Source of the DNA: Geobacter sp.
Lineage (GTDB): Bacteria > Desulfobacterota > Desulfuromonadia > Geobacterales > DSM-12255
Length of the DNA: 64,000 bases
NCBI GenBank assembly: GCA_009684525.1
Contig: WKKR01000002.1
Span: forward strand, 558,001-622,000
Direction: 5' to 3'
Positions 23,055 through 31,926 of the stretch are shown here, in pieces. A program made the translations under genes and the position numbers. Positions within the stretch are counted from its first letter, which is position 1, and each line of letters begins with the position of its first letter. The notes beneath the pieces are model-generated. The model was not told the origin of the DNA. It saw nothing but the letters and a program-made list of their open reading frames with translations, and made no database searches.

Positions 23055-23090
23055 AAAAAAGCCGGGACATGACATGCCCCGGCTTTTTTT
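23055..23090. terminator. bidirectional terminator
   Basis: aaaaaagccggg ... cccggctttttt lies between convergent genes (ending at 23035 + and 23112 -), with A and T tracts on the two sides. Confidence 0.85.
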
Positions 23091-23111
23091 ATGGTTGCGG
23101 CTAAGCGAAGA

Positions 23112-24116
23112 TCAGATGCGAAAGCGTTCTACATCCGTATCGGTAAAGTCATTCGTGGCAGAGAGCCGCTCCTCGCCGTTGTCGCGCACGACCTTCATGC
23201 TGCAGGGCTGGCCGGGTGCGGCCTTGGTGTAGCGAAGGATGATCCGGGCAGCGATGTCGAGGGATTCCGGGGTCACCGGCCCCATCACGACGCCGAGGGG
23301 GCTCCCCCCTTCGAGCCAGCGGAGGCTCGCTTCTCCCGGTTGGACATGGGCGGTCAGTGTGGCGTTTTCCGCTTCGTTTCTCCCCACCAGGAATTTGGTC
23401 CGCGGTCCGATGCGGAAATGGCGGCCAAGCTTGAGCAGCCGGAAATCCCGCATCTGCAGCTCGTCGCTATGGTCGAAGATATCCCTGACCTTGGGAGCGA
23501 AGGAGACCTCGGTCAGCATGCAGCCGCCGGCCGGGCAGGGGTAATTCGTCACGTCCAGTTCCTCGGCCAGCTGCATCTGTTCCTTGCGGGAACGTCCCTG
23601 GATCGCCAGGAGTTTCTCCCGGTCGACCCACCCTTCCTGCTCAGGGATTGTCGGGGGGAAGTGCTTTGCCGACAACGGCCGCAGCAGCAGGCCTTCCAGG
23701 CCGCTCTCCCGCTCGATCACCCGCAGCGTGTCGCGGCGCTGGCTCATGGGGCGCTGCCCGAGAACCTCGCCGGTAATGACGAAATCGGCGCCTGATCCGG
23801 CCATATATTCCTTTGCCTTTTTCAGCAGGAAGATCCGGCAGTCGATACAGGGGTTGATCGCCTTGCCGTAGCCGTGGCGAGGGTTCCTGACAACCTCCAG
23901 GTATTCGATCCCCTTGTTCATGACCTTGATGGGGATGCCGAACTCTTCGGCGACCCGGACCGCCTCGGATTTGCAGCCGGCGTTCTTGCCGGTACAGGTG
24001 CAGAAGGGGGAGGTGAAATTGAGGGCCTCGACCTCGATCCCCTGTTCAAGCATCACCTTGACCGCAAGGGTGGAGTCGAGCCCCCCGGAGAGAAGGGCGA
24101 GCGCTTTTCTTTTCAT
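23112..24116 (-). CDS. PP-loop ATPase related to tRNA thiouridylase, with NFACT-R/DUF814-like end
   Basis: 334-aa protein of the adenylating PP-loop family that includes MnmA and ThiI, so probably an RNA thiolation or sulfur-transfer enzyme. The PP-loop is LLSGGLDSTLA (S10-S15). Cys residues occur at 39/41/48, as NPC90IDC93 and as YPC194PAGGC199. The C90/C93 pair sits where MnmA-type enzymes have a catalytic or Fe-S-binding Cys. The last third (LGRHFRIGPRTKFLVGRNEAEN) resembles the NFACT-R RNA-binding domain (DUF814). It is too short and differently built for true MnmA. Substrate unknown. It is convergent with the HD-GYP gene. Confidence 0.8.
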   Translation of the reverse strand: MKRKALALLSGGLDSTLAVKVMLEQGIEVEALNFTSPFCTCTGKNAGCKSEAVRVAEEFGIPIKVMNKGIEYLEVVRNPRHGYGKAINPCIDCRIFLLKKAKEYMAGSGADFVITGEVLGQRPMSQRRDTLRVIERESGLEGLLLRPLSAKHFPPTIPEQEGWVDREKLLAIQGRSRKEQMQLAEELDVTNYPCPAGGCMLTEVSFAPKVRDIFDHSDELQMRDFRLLKLGRHFRIGPRTKFLVGRNEAENATLTAHVQPGEASLRWLEGGSPLGVVMGPVTPESLDIAARIILRYTKAAPGQPCSMKVVRDNGEERLSATNDFTDTDVERFRI

Positions 24117-24277
24117 GCTGTCTCCTGTGGTTCCATCCCCGGGTTCCGGTGGAAAGTGTGCCCGGTACGGGACCAGTCGATTGGTTGCGGCGGAGGGGTG
24201 CCCCGCCGGAATTTGTCAGCCTAACACATTGAAGTTCAAAAAGTAAAGGTTTGTGATCTCCCGTTCTCCCGGTAGTG

Positions 24278-24305
24278 TTGACTTTGCCCGTTCCCATTCT
24301 ATACT
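24278..24305 (+). promoter_or_regulatory. sigma-70 promoter for the patatin-gspE-pilT operon
   Basis: TTGACT at 24278-24283, 16 bp, TATACT at 24300-24305. It is downstream of a possible GTG start at 24253 and 47 bp before the ATG at 24352, so it supports the later start. Confidence 0.6.
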
Positions 24306-24351
24306 TTGGTCTCAGCCGTCAATATTCCTGCCAGGTCTGTCGAGCCGTCCA

Positions 24352-25206
24352 ATGAGTATCGTTAACGCCTCTATCCCTTTCCACAAGAATGAACCGATTA
24401 CCCTGCTCCTCCTGGGAGGCGGGATCCGTTATCCGGCACTGGTGGGAGCGTTGCGGGCAGTTGAGGAAAAGGGGCTCCGGATCGGGAAGATCGTCGGTTC
24501 CTCAGCAGGCAGCATTGTCGGCGCCCTGTTCGCCTCCGGCATGTCCCCTGAGGATCTGCGACGAGAGGCCATGGCGCTTGATTCCGCACGGTTCAAGGAC
24601 ATAAGCCTCAAGAGCATGTTTTCTGGCTACGGCCTCTGTAGCGGCGATGCCCTTGAGGCCTGGGTCGACGGGAAGCTGGGGGGGAGATCGTTTTCCGGCG
24701 ACTTTCGTATCCCTATCCAGGTGATTGCCACCGATATCCTCAATTACCGGGCCGTGGTCTTTTCCGCAGCCAGCCATCCCGAACTCAAGGTTGCCACGGC
24801 AGCCCGTTTTTCCAACGGCATCCCCTGGATCTATGCCTGTCGCCGCCACCGGCATAACGGCAAAGACCACGTCTTTGTCGACGGTTCTCTGATGGCGGGA
24901 TCGGTGGAGGAATCCTTCGGTCGACACGAACGGGTGCTGATCCTCAAGGTGGTCTCCAAGCGGACCCTCAGGCATCAGGATGGGAAGCTGTCGCTGGCTC
25001 GGTACTTTCGCGAGACACTCAACTTCTCGCTCCATGCCATGGAGAAGGAGTTCATCAAGGGGGGGCGCTGGAAGGATACCATCCTGCTCTACTGTGCAGA
25101 CATCGAGCCGGCGCGATTCAGTCTCACGAACGAGGAAAAGGAGTACCTGCTGGCACAGGGGTATGAACAGACCATGAAATTCCTCAACTATAAATGGGGC
25201 ATCTGA
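24352..25206 (+). CDS. patatin-like phospholipase / acyl hydrolase
   Basis: 284 aa from the ATG at 24352 (see the promoter at 24278). The patatin oxyanion motif is LLLGGGIRYPALVGAL, the nucleophile elbow is GSSAGS (Ser51), and the Asp of the dyad lies in VFVDGSLMAGS, so the catalytic Ser-Asp pair is present. No signal peptide is evident, so it is probably cytoplasmic or membrane-peripheral. It is followed 12 nt later by the GspE-like gene and then pilT, so it is probably in one operon with pilus genes. The substrate is unknown. Confidence 0.85.
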   Translation: MSIVNASIPFHKNEPITLLLLGGGIRYPALVGALRAVEEKGLRIGKIVGSSAGSIVGALFASGMSPEDLRREAMALDSARFKDISLKSMFSGYGLCSGDALEAWVDGKLGGRSFSGDFRIPIQVIATDILNYRAVVFSAASHPELKVATAARFSNGIPWIYACRRHRHNGKDHVFVDGSLMAGSVEESFGRHERVLILKVVSKRTLRHQDGKLSLARYFRETLNFSLHAMEKEFIKGGRWKDTILLYCADIEPARFSLTNEEKEYLLAQGYEQTMKFLNYKWGI

Positions 25207-25218
25207 CATGGAGGAGAG

Positions 25219-26874
25219 ATGGAAGGACTGATCAAGGAAGGCTCCCTCGGCTATATCCTGATGAAATCGCACATTATTTCAGAGGATGACATCCGGGCTG
25301 CCCTGGAGGCGCAGCAGGCTTCCCACTGCAGGTTCGGTGAGGCACTGGTTACGCTGGGGGTAGTGACCCAGGAGGATATCGACTGGGCCCTCTCCAACCA
25401 GCTCGACATCCCCTATGTCCGCCTGAAAAAGGATATGATCGATGCTGCTGCCGTTGCCCTGCTGCCGGCACAGACGGCGCGGCAGTACAACCTCATCCCC
25501 CTGATCCGGGCCGGAGACGAACTGAACGTGGCCATGGCAGATCCGCTCAACCGGGTGGCGATCGAGGCGGTGGAACGGTCAACCGGATACCAGGTTATAG
25601 TTTCGGTCGCCCTTATCCGGGAAATCCGCGAAATGCAGGACCAATTTTACGGTGTTCCCACCTCACCGGTATCCTTTGGCCTGACGTCGTCGGCGTTCTC
25701 ACCCAGGGTCCTGGAAATCATCAACGGCGACATCACGGGTGCCACGTTTCTCGATTATCTGCTGGCCTATTTTATTCAGAACCGCCTGACGGTCATCTCC
25801 CTGCAGCCGCTGGGGGACATGGTCAGCGTCACTGCGCGCCGTGGTGGTGCCACTCGTGAGATCGGGACCCTTGCCATTACCCACTACCAGGAGTTCATGA
25901 TCCATCTACGCCGTGGCTGCAAACTGGAAGGGATCAGCGAGACGAGTACCAAGAGTGGGCTCTCCTTTACCCTGCGCGGACAGCGCCACAACTTCCAGGT
26001 CCTGCTCTTAAGGGGGCTGGGAGGGGACTTTGTCACCTTCAAGAAGAGCCATGCCGATGCATTTCCCGCCTGGCTGGCAGACCTGCACCTTGCCCCTGCA
26101 ACTGAGGAACAGCTGCGGAAGCTCCCTGCCGGTGCGGGCATGGTGGTTGTCGCCCACCGGGAGAGCGAGGAGAGGTGCCGTCTCATCGATCTGCTGCTCA
26201 GCGAGGCTGATACGGCGGGCAAGAGCGTGATCCTTCTGGGTGAGGGGCTGGGGCAGGGAACCAAGCGATTCCCCCGTGTCCCGGCTCACGGGATATCCCC
26301 CGGCGAGACCCACAGCCTGATCAGTGCTGTTCTGGAGCATGACCCGGATATCGTTGCCGTTGAGGATGCCACGGAAAGCCAGTCATTCATCGCTGCCAGC
26401 AAGGCTGTCATGCGGGGAAAACTGGTCATCGTCGGCGTCTCCCTCAAGGAGATCGGGGCGGCGATCAGGCACCTGCTCTATTTCTGGAACAAGCACTACA
26501 TCATCCCCACCTATATCCGCGGGATCGTTTCGTGTCGACGGGTTTCGCTGCTCTGCCCCGCCTGCCGCCAGCCTTACCACCTGAGCCCCGACGAGAGCGC
26601 GGCACTAGGGACTGCACTCCCCTCCGGCAGTTATTTCCGCTCCTCCGGTTGCCCGGAATGTGAACAGAGCGGTTATCGCGGCAGCCGCTTTCTGCTGGAC
26701 GTGATCAGCTTCGATTCCGCCGTTGTCGAGGCGTTCGAGACCGTCTCCGACAGCAGAGACCTGCTCCGCTTCCTGGCTGACCGGGGGTACCGCGGCAGTG
26801 CCGAGCAAGGGGACGAACTGCTGCGCTCCGGCGACATCTCGCCGGAGGAATATGTAACCTCCATACTGTTGTAA
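25219..26874 (+). CDS. GspE/PilB-like protein with degenerate ATPase core
   Basis: 551 aa. Residues 1-145 are a clear MshEN/T2SSE-N domain (LGYILMKSHIISEDDIRAALE ... GEALVTLGVVTQEDI), the c-di-GMP-binding module of many PilB/GspE proteins. The rest follows the GspE fold but lacks its chemistry. The P-loop position (about 303-320) reads PAGAGMVVVAHRESEE instead of GPTGSGKT. The Walker B region reads HDPDIVAVEDATESQS (about 375-389) instead of DPDIIMVGEIRD. The zinc CxxC pairs (C446/C449, C478/C481) remain. This suggests a non-hydrolysing paralogue, perhaps a regulatory partner for pilus motors. It lies 12 nt upstream of pilT. Confidence 0.85.
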   Translation: MEGLIKEGSLGYILMKSHIISEDDIRAALEAQQASHCRFGEALVTLGVVTQEDIDWALSNQLDIPYVRLKKDMIDAAAVALLPAQTARQYNLIPLIRAGDELNVAMADPLNRVAIEAVERSTGYQVIVSVALIREIREMQDQFYGVPTSPVSFGLTSSAFSPRVLEIINGDITGATFLDYLLAYFIQNRLTVISLQPLGDMVSVTARRGGATREIGTLAITHYQEFMIHLRRGCKLEGISETSTKSGLSFTLRGQRHNFQVLLLRGLGGDFVTFKKSHADAFPAWLADLHLAPATEEQLRKLPAGAGMVVVAHRESEERCRLIDLLLSEADTAGKSVILLGEGLGQGTKRFPRVPAHGISPGETHSLISAVLEHDPDIVAVEDATESQSFIAASKAVMRGKLVIVGVSLKEIGAAIRHLLYFWNKHYIIPTYIRGIVSCRRVSLLCPACRQPYHLSPDESAALGTALPSGSYFRSSGCPECEQSGYRGSRFLLDVISFDSAVVEAFETVSDSRDLLRFLADRGYRGSAEQGDELLRSGDISPEEYVTSILL

Positions 26875-26886
26875 CGGAGTTTTTCC

Positions 26887-27954
26887 ATGGCACGTATCGA
26901 CGCATTGTTCAGGATGATGAAGGAACAGGGAGCTTCCGACCTGCATCTCTCCACCGGTTCGCCGCCCATCTTCCGCCTGCATGGCGAGATGGAGCGGCTC
27001 AATTTCAAGGTGCTGACCAACGATGAGCTGAAGGTCATCCTGTTCGAGATCCTCAACGATAAACAGCGGGAAGAATTCGAGACACGACGCGACCTGGATT
27101 TTGCCTACTCCGTGCCGGACCTGGCCCGGTTCCGCGGCAACATGCTGATGACGCACCGCGGGATCGCCGCGGTCTTCCGCATCATCCCGACCAAGATCCT
27201 CTCGGCCGACGATCTCGGTCTCCCCGAAGGGGTGCGCAAACTCACCATGCTGAAGAAGGGGCTGGTGCTGGTGACCGGTCCCACCGGTTCCGGCAAGTCG
27301 ACCACCCTGGCGGCCATGATCGACCTGATCAACTCGACCCGGCGCGAACATATCCTCACCCTGGAGGACCCGCTGGAATTCATCCACGAGAACAAGCAGT
27401 CGCTCCTCAACCAGCGGCAGATCGGCGACCATTCCGAGAGCTTCACCGCTTCGCTGCGTGCTGCGCTGCGCGAGGACCCGGATGTCATCCTCGTCGGCGA
27501 GATGCGCGACCTGGAGACCATCAGCCTGGCCATGAGCGCTGCCGAGACCGGGCACTTGGTCTTCGGCACCCTGCATACCAACTCGGCAGCCAAGACCATC
27601 GACCGGATCATCGACGTCTTTCCCAAGGATTCGCAGGAGCAGGTCCGCGCCATGCTCTCCGAATCGCTCAAGGGGGTGGTCTGCCAACAGCTCCTGAAGA
27701 CCGCCGACGGCAAGGGGCGGGTGGCGGCGTTGGAGATCATGGTCGGCACCCCGGCCATCGGCAACCTGATCCGCGAGGGAAAGACCTTCCAGATCCCCTC
27801 CATCATCCAGACCGCCCGCAAGGACGGCATGCAGCTGATGGACCAGCACCTGCTCGACCTGCTCAAGACCAAGCGGGTCAATCCCGAGGAGGCCTACCGC
27901 TGCGCATCGGACAAGAAGCAGTTCGAGCAGTATCTGGCGACTCCGCCAGCCTGA
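26887..27954 (+). CDS. pilT: PilT twitching-motility retraction ATPase
   Basis: 355-aa type IV pilus retraction motor. GASDLHLSTGSPPIFRLHG is the PilT N-terminal motif. Walker A is GPTGSGKSTTLAAMI, the Asp box is LTLEDPLEFIHENKQS, Walker B is DPDVILVGEMRDLETI, and the His box is GHLVFGTLHTNSA. All catalytic residues are intact, in contrast with the upstream paralogue. It ends 27 nt before the convergent eCIS cargo gene. Confidence 0.96.
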   Translation: MARIDALFRMMKEQGASDLHLSTGSPPIFRLHGEMERLNFKVLTNDELKVILFEILNDKQREEFETRRDLDFAYSVPDLARFRGNMLMTHRGIAAVFRIIPTKILSADDLGLPEGVRKLTMLKKGLVLVTGPTGSGKSTTLAAMIDLINSTRREHILTLEDPLEFIHENKQSLLNQRQIGDHSESFTASLRAALREDPDVILVGEMRDLETISLAMSAAETGHLVFGTLHTNSAAKTIDRIIDVFPKDSQEQVRAMLSESLKGVVCQQLLKTADGKGRVAALEIMVGTPAIGNLIREGKTFQIPSIIQTARKDGMQLMDQHLLDLLKTKRVNPEEAYRCASDKKQFEQYLATPPA

Positions 27955-27981
27955 GTGGGCGAAGGCGCAGGCCAGTGACGG

Positions 27982-29541
27982 TCAGTTCTTCTTTTTCGGG
28001 GTCGTTTGCCAGTCCAGGTAATAATTCCATGCCTCCGGCTCCCAATCACCGACATTCGAGGACAGTTTCTTGATCTCTGCCATGTTGTCGGTGTCGCACA
28101 GCTTCTGCACATGTTTCAAAGTAGGTTTGGCATTGAGCGGGTCCTGCTGGACATTGTCCAGGTTGCCGCCGTTGAAGGTATTGAGCGCCGTTTTCGCCTT
28201 GTCCATTCTCAGGGGAGGCGGGGTGAAGGTGATACCTGCGGGTTGGAAGGTCGCGCCCGAGGCGATGACTTTGGCGTCGTCGGGGACCGGGTCCAGGATG
28301 GTCCTTATCTGGGCGAGATAGAGTCCCAGTTTCGCGCGGTCGGCATTGTCGGCTGCTTCATCGTAGCGTCTGCGCAGAGGGGTCAGCCATGACTCCGTAT
28401 AGATGTGCGAATCGACGGTCTCCACATCCTCATACAGATTGCCGCCCGTGGCCACGTTGTCCCGGAAATGATCCTTGATCTTGTTGTCGAGCACTCCGTG
28501 CCAGTCGTTGGTCTCGAATGTCTGGGACCAGGGTCTGACGTTGCCGATCACCCCTTTTCCTCCCATCCTCTGCGGTACCATGTGCGGATGCCCCATGTCC
28601 TGGCCGTCGGATAGAGCCTTCGTCAGCTTGGTCACATCGTCGCACAATGTCTGGGCGGTACCTTTCACATCGGAGCCGCGGCTGGCATAAGCGCCCCAAA
28701 GTCTACTTGCCCCTTGTGATCCGGGCCATTTGTCGTTGTACGGGTCCCATCCGGCAATTTTGGGGATGCGCGGGCAGGTGTAGGTCATGCATTGCACGGT
28801 GTTGCCGGTGATGATATGTGCACGCGCCTCATCCGGGCCGAACTTCCCCTGCACCGCTTTCTCCCCCATCTGATCCGCCTCGCGCTCCAGCCCTGCATCG
28901 TCGTTCACCGGCACACCTTCCTTCAGCTGCATGGTTGGCTGCACCCGCCCCTGGGCCTGCTGCACCACGTGCCACGCCTCATGGGGGAGGTGTTGCTCCT
29001 GGCCCGGCGCCACATGGATGTCGCTTCCCTGGGCATAGGCGAGTGCGTTCAACTGGGCGGGCTGGGGAGAGTTGTAATGGACCTTGACGCTATCCATGGA
29101 TACGCCGGAGAGCGATTCGATGCCGGTCTTGAGCGTGTCCGGCAGGCCGGTGTCGTTGGTCCTGGCGGCGGGCTGCTCTTCCCGCTGGACAGTGGCTTGA
29201 GAGGCGAATTTCCCCTGTAACGGCTCTTCTTCCTCGATCCGCTGTACCGGTGCAAACCTGCCTTGCAGCGGTTCTTCTTCCTCGACCCGTTGCAACGCCG
29301 CAAACTTACCCTGTAACGGTTCTTCTTCCTCCACTCCCTGCAACTGGGCTATGTTGCCGAACAGACCGTGCAGCTCTTGCCGTTGCATAACCATCAAGGG
29401 GCTGGTATCGATCCTTCCGGCGATTGACCGTTGCGCCGGCGATTGCGCGGCTCTGACCGCCACTCCGGACAACCCGTTATGAGCCGCAGCATGGACTGTT
29501 GCCGACACTGACCCGTTGTGTCCGTCCCTTGTCCGTTTCAT
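27982..29541 (-). CDS. DUF4157 protein, probable eCIS cargo/effector
   Basis: 519 aa from the ATG at 29541 (GGAGGT spaced 5 nt). Residues 1-60 are a Ser/Ala/Gln-rich leader that could be a loading signal. About 66-118 holds three near-identical units ending [11 protein letters not shown]. The DUF4157 domain (about 133-230) contains the metalloprotease-like H187-E-A-W-H191 ([19 protein letters not shown]) and LEREADQMG. This domain is a known hallmark of proteins encoded with eCIS. The C-terminal 270 residues are unrecognised, but [20 protein letters not shown] (315-334) resembles an HNH/beta-beta-alpha metal nuclease core. It is the last gene of the eCIS cluster. Cargo status is inferred from domain and position. 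Confidence 0.8.
   Translation of the reverse strand: MKRTRDGHNGSVSATVHAAAHNGLSGVAVRAAQSPAQRSIAGRIDTSPLMVMQRQELHGLFGNIAQLQGVEEEEPLQGKFAALQRVEEEEPLQGRFAPVQRIEEEEPLQGKFASQATVQREEQPAARTNDTGLPDTLKTGIESLSGVSMDSVKVHYNSPQPAQLNALAYAQGSDIHVAPGQEQHLPHEAWHVVQQAQGRVQPTMQLKEGVPVNDDAGLEREADQMGEKAVQGKFGPDEARAHIITGNTVQCMTYTCPRIPKIAGWDPYNDKWPGSQGASRLWGAYASRGSDVKGTAQTLCDDVTKLTKALSDGQDMGHPHMVPQRMGGKGVIGNVRPWSQTFETNDWHGVLDNKIKDHFRDNVATGGNLYEDVETVDSHIYTESWLTPLRRRYDEAADNADRAKLGLYLAQIRTILDPVPDDAKVIASGATFQPAGITFTPPPLRMDKAKTALNTFNGGNLDNVQQDPLNAKPTLKHVQKLCDTDNMAEIKKLSSNVGDWEPEAWNYYLDWQTTPKKKN
29188..29346 (-). repeat. in-gene repeat, [11 protein letters not shown] units
   Basis: Three units of 16-17 codons (residues about 66-118) of the form LQ(G/R)VEEEEPLQG(K/R)FA, followed by a weaker fourth (VQREEQ). 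The acidic linker separates the leader from the DUF4157 domain. Confidence 0.75.
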
Positions 29542-29589
29542 GATGACCTCCAGTCGCAACAACGTTGGTATGTTCCGTGCCCGTTTCCG

Positions 29590-29628
29590 CTAGCAGATGT
29601 TGAAAACTCAGGTTTTTCAACGACCTGC
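29590..29628. repeat. short imperfect palindrome after the GH18-like gene
   Basis: ctagcagatgttgaaaa ... tttttcaacgacctgctac is an inverted repeat filling half of the 86-nt gap. Read on the minus strand it begins TAGCAGGT and includes the TAG stop of the upstream gene. The outer arm of the 38341-38473 element starts in the same way. Confidence 0.6.
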
Positions 29629-31922
29629 TACGGCAGATCGACCCGCTTGATCCGGCGGATGTAGAACCAGATCCCCACCCCGGCGCCGGCTGCCACGGCG
29701 AGCAGCAGGATCTCGGTTGTCCGGTTTCTCCAGTAAGGGTCGCCGACGAACAGGCACATCTGGATCAGGGTTGCCGCCAGGACAACCCCCAGGAGCCAGA
29801 GAGAATGCTTGCGGAAAAAGTCCTGCAGCTCGAAGATCCAGCAGGAGAGACCGGCCGCAAGGAGAATTACCGCCAGCAGGATATCCAGCACGATCCGGAG
29901 TTCCCAGCGATGGGGGCCGACAAATTTGCCGAACCAGGGGAATCTCTCGCTGAACATGGCCTGGAAATAGTCCTGGTTGTCCGTCATGGGAAAGACTTCC
30001 TTGATGGTGTCGCCGATCTCGGCCGCCCCGTTGTCGCTGTTGGTCGGAACCGGCCAGAAGCCGGCCCCGCCGAAGTTGTCCTCGAAATAGACCATGTCGT
30101 CGAAAAACTGCTGCTTCTCTGCCGGGCTTGCGGCCGTCCCCCAGGTGATGACCGGTACAATCTTGCGCAAAGCGTCGCGTCGCACGATGCCAGTGAACAT
30201 CTTTTCCACTTCCAGCCGCAGATCCTTCTTGGACGTGGTGATCGGCCTGTCGATAAGGACCAGGAACAGGTCGACGTCACTGACTGCTTCTTTCTTGTCC
30301 TTGCCTTCCGCTATCAGATCTTTCAGCCTGCCGATCTCCCGGTACGGCAGCACCAGGTTCAGCTTGAAGCTGCCGGAGGCGGCCGTGAGCTTCTTGCGCA
30401 GCTCCTTGATAAACAGCTTGAGGAATTCGTTGGATGCAGCATCATTCGGGTATCCCTCGAAAAAGAGAGTGATGCCGTCTCCCATGGCCGGCTTCGGGGC
30501 GGTCCCGAGCGAGATGAGCGGTTTCATCCGGTTCAGCATGCTGTTTTCCAGCTTCTGGTCGATCAGCTCCACCATGTTGGTGGTCAGCGTGTCGATGAAC
30601 GAGGTCCGTTTCACGGAGACGAACTGCGCCCAGTTCTCCCAGTTGCTCTTGTAGAAGACCAGATCGACGGCGGTCCGGTAGCGGCGCGCCTGGTTGATGA
30701 AGTCGGCCAGGTCGGGTGATTTCTGCTGCCAGTGGCGCCGCTCGGGGATCTCCCCTTTCTCGTCGAAGGTGAGCGCGAAGTAGCCGATCCGGCTGAAGGA
30801 GCTGAAATCGATCTTCTGTCTGTTCCCCCCCTTCCAGAACGGGTAAAAGCCGTAGAGGACGCCGGACAGATTGTCGAGATAGCAGCCGCACGACCAGCCG
30901 CTCCACTGCATCTTTTTCTTCGCGTCGAACCGGGGTTTCTTCTCCGCCTTTGTCAGGAGCACGGTCCGATAGAGCCGGCAGTCTTCGCAGTCGGCTTCCT
31001 CCTCTGCCTTCATCGGCGTGAAGATCTCCGTCTCCAGGGCATTGAGAAACAGCTCCCTGGTGGGGAATTCAACGTCGCCGAGCTTCTGCAGCCGCTTGAG
31101 GACCCCGTCGGGAACCCGCATCTCCTCCAGCTTCAGGAATAAACTGTCCGGCAGGCTGAATACGGCCATCTCGTCGACATCCCGGAGGATCTGCCCCCGG
31201 TAGTACCCGGTCGGGTCGCCGATTTCCTGCAGTTTTGCCGTGACCGCCTTGGTGAGCGTCTCCTTGTCGGCAAACGGCTCGTCCTGGAGATCGCGCAGCG
31301 CGTCGACGATGTTCTCCGGCACCTGTGCCTGCTCCAGGGCATCAAACTGCTTCTCCGTCAGGACATAGCTCTTCAGCTGGTCCAGCTGTTTCATGACAAT
31401 GGCCTGGTAGCCGGCGTAGCGATCCGTTACCTCCTTGATGGCCGTCTTCACCGCGGTTATCAGCTCGAAGCCGTCTGCGAACTCCACCCCCTGCAGCTCC
31501 TGCAACTGGGCAATCATCGCGTTCAGCGCCTTCAGCTCTTCCAGGTCCTGGCTTGTCAGGTCATAGACCGTAATAGGGCCGTCCTTTTGCAGGGGAGGGG
31601 TGGAGTCCGGATTCCCTGTTGTGACCTTTGCCAGGGCGGCGATGGTCTGCGGACCCCTGATGCCATCGAGCTTGCAGGTGTAGTACCCCTTGACCGCCAG
31701 GCACATCTGGATCTTGCGGATGGTTTCGCGGTCGTACCGTTCGCGAACAAAGGTCTCTTTGCTCGGCAACCGGCTGCAATCGACCGCCTGCGTCGCTTGT
31801 GCAGCGGCAAGGGCAGGCCGGGGGCCCCCCCCGCAGACGGCGGACAGGAGAATGGTCCCCCCGGCCAGCAGTGTGGCCACGAACCTGCGGAATCGATATG
31901 TCGTCATGGCTGGCATGGTCAC
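29628..31922 (-). CDS. eCIS-linked membrane protein: peptidoglycan-binding + GH18-like domain + three C-terminal helices
   Basis: 764 aa. An N-terminal signal/anchor (residues about 12-42) is followed by a peptidoglycan_binding_1-like segment at about 58-100 (IRKIQMCLAVKGYYTCKLDG). Three helical repeats follow at about 125-305. A GH18 TIM-barrel-like domain spans about 354-645 (GVLYGFYPFW, FSRIGYFALTFD, FKLNLVLPY, GGAGFWPVP). Its active-site strand reads D482-G-I-T-L-F-F-E489-G-Y-P against canonical DGxDxDxE-YP. The catalytic Glu remains but two Asp are lost. Three transmembrane helices (about 673-697, 706-726, 735-755) end the protein. The domains should face the periplasm. It starts 5 nt after the AAA+ gene stop. 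A role in anchoring the particle or remodelling the wall is inference. Confidence 0.72.
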   Translation of the reverse strand: MTMPAMTTYRFRRFVATLLAGGTILLSAVCGGGPRPALAAAQATQAVDCSRLPSKETFVRERYDRETIRKIQMCLAVKGYYTCKLDGIRGPQTIAALAKVTTGNPDSTPPLQKDGPITVYDLTSQDLEELKALNAMIAQLQELQGVEFADGFELITAVKTAIKEVTDRYAGYQAIVMKQLDQLKSYVLTEKQFDALEQAQVPENIVDALRDLQDEPFADKETLTKAVTAKLQEIGDPTGYYRGQILRDVDEMAVFSLPDSLFLKLEEMRVPDGVLKRLQKLGDVEFPTRELFLNALETEIFTPMKAEEEADCEDCRLYRTVLLTKAEKKPRFDAKKKMQWSGWSCGCYLDNLSGVLYGFYPFWKGGNRQKIDFSSFSRIGYFALTFDEKGEIPERRHWQQKSPDLADFINQARRYRTAVDLVFYKSNWENWAQFVSVKRTSFIDTLTTNMVELIDQKLENSMLNRMKPLISLGTAPKPAMGDGITLFFEGYPNDAASNEFLKLFIKELRKKLTAASGSFKLNLVLPYREIGRLKDLIAEGKDKKEAVSDVDLFLVLIDRPITTSKKDLRLEVEKMFTGIVRRDALRKIVPVITWGTAASPAEKQQFFDDMVYFEDNFGGAGFWPVPTNSDNGAAEIGDTIKEVFPMTDNQDYFQAMFSERFPWFGKFVGPHRWELRIVLDILLAVILLAAGLSCWIFELQDFFRKHSLWLLGVVLAATLIQMCLFVGDPYWRNRTTEILLLAVAAGAGVGIWFYIRRIKRVDLP

Positions 31923-31926
31923 GTCA

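Noticed and set aside
27955-27981. Terminator between pilT and the convergent cargo gene
   Set aside because: The gap is only 27 bp and shows no stem with a T-tract.
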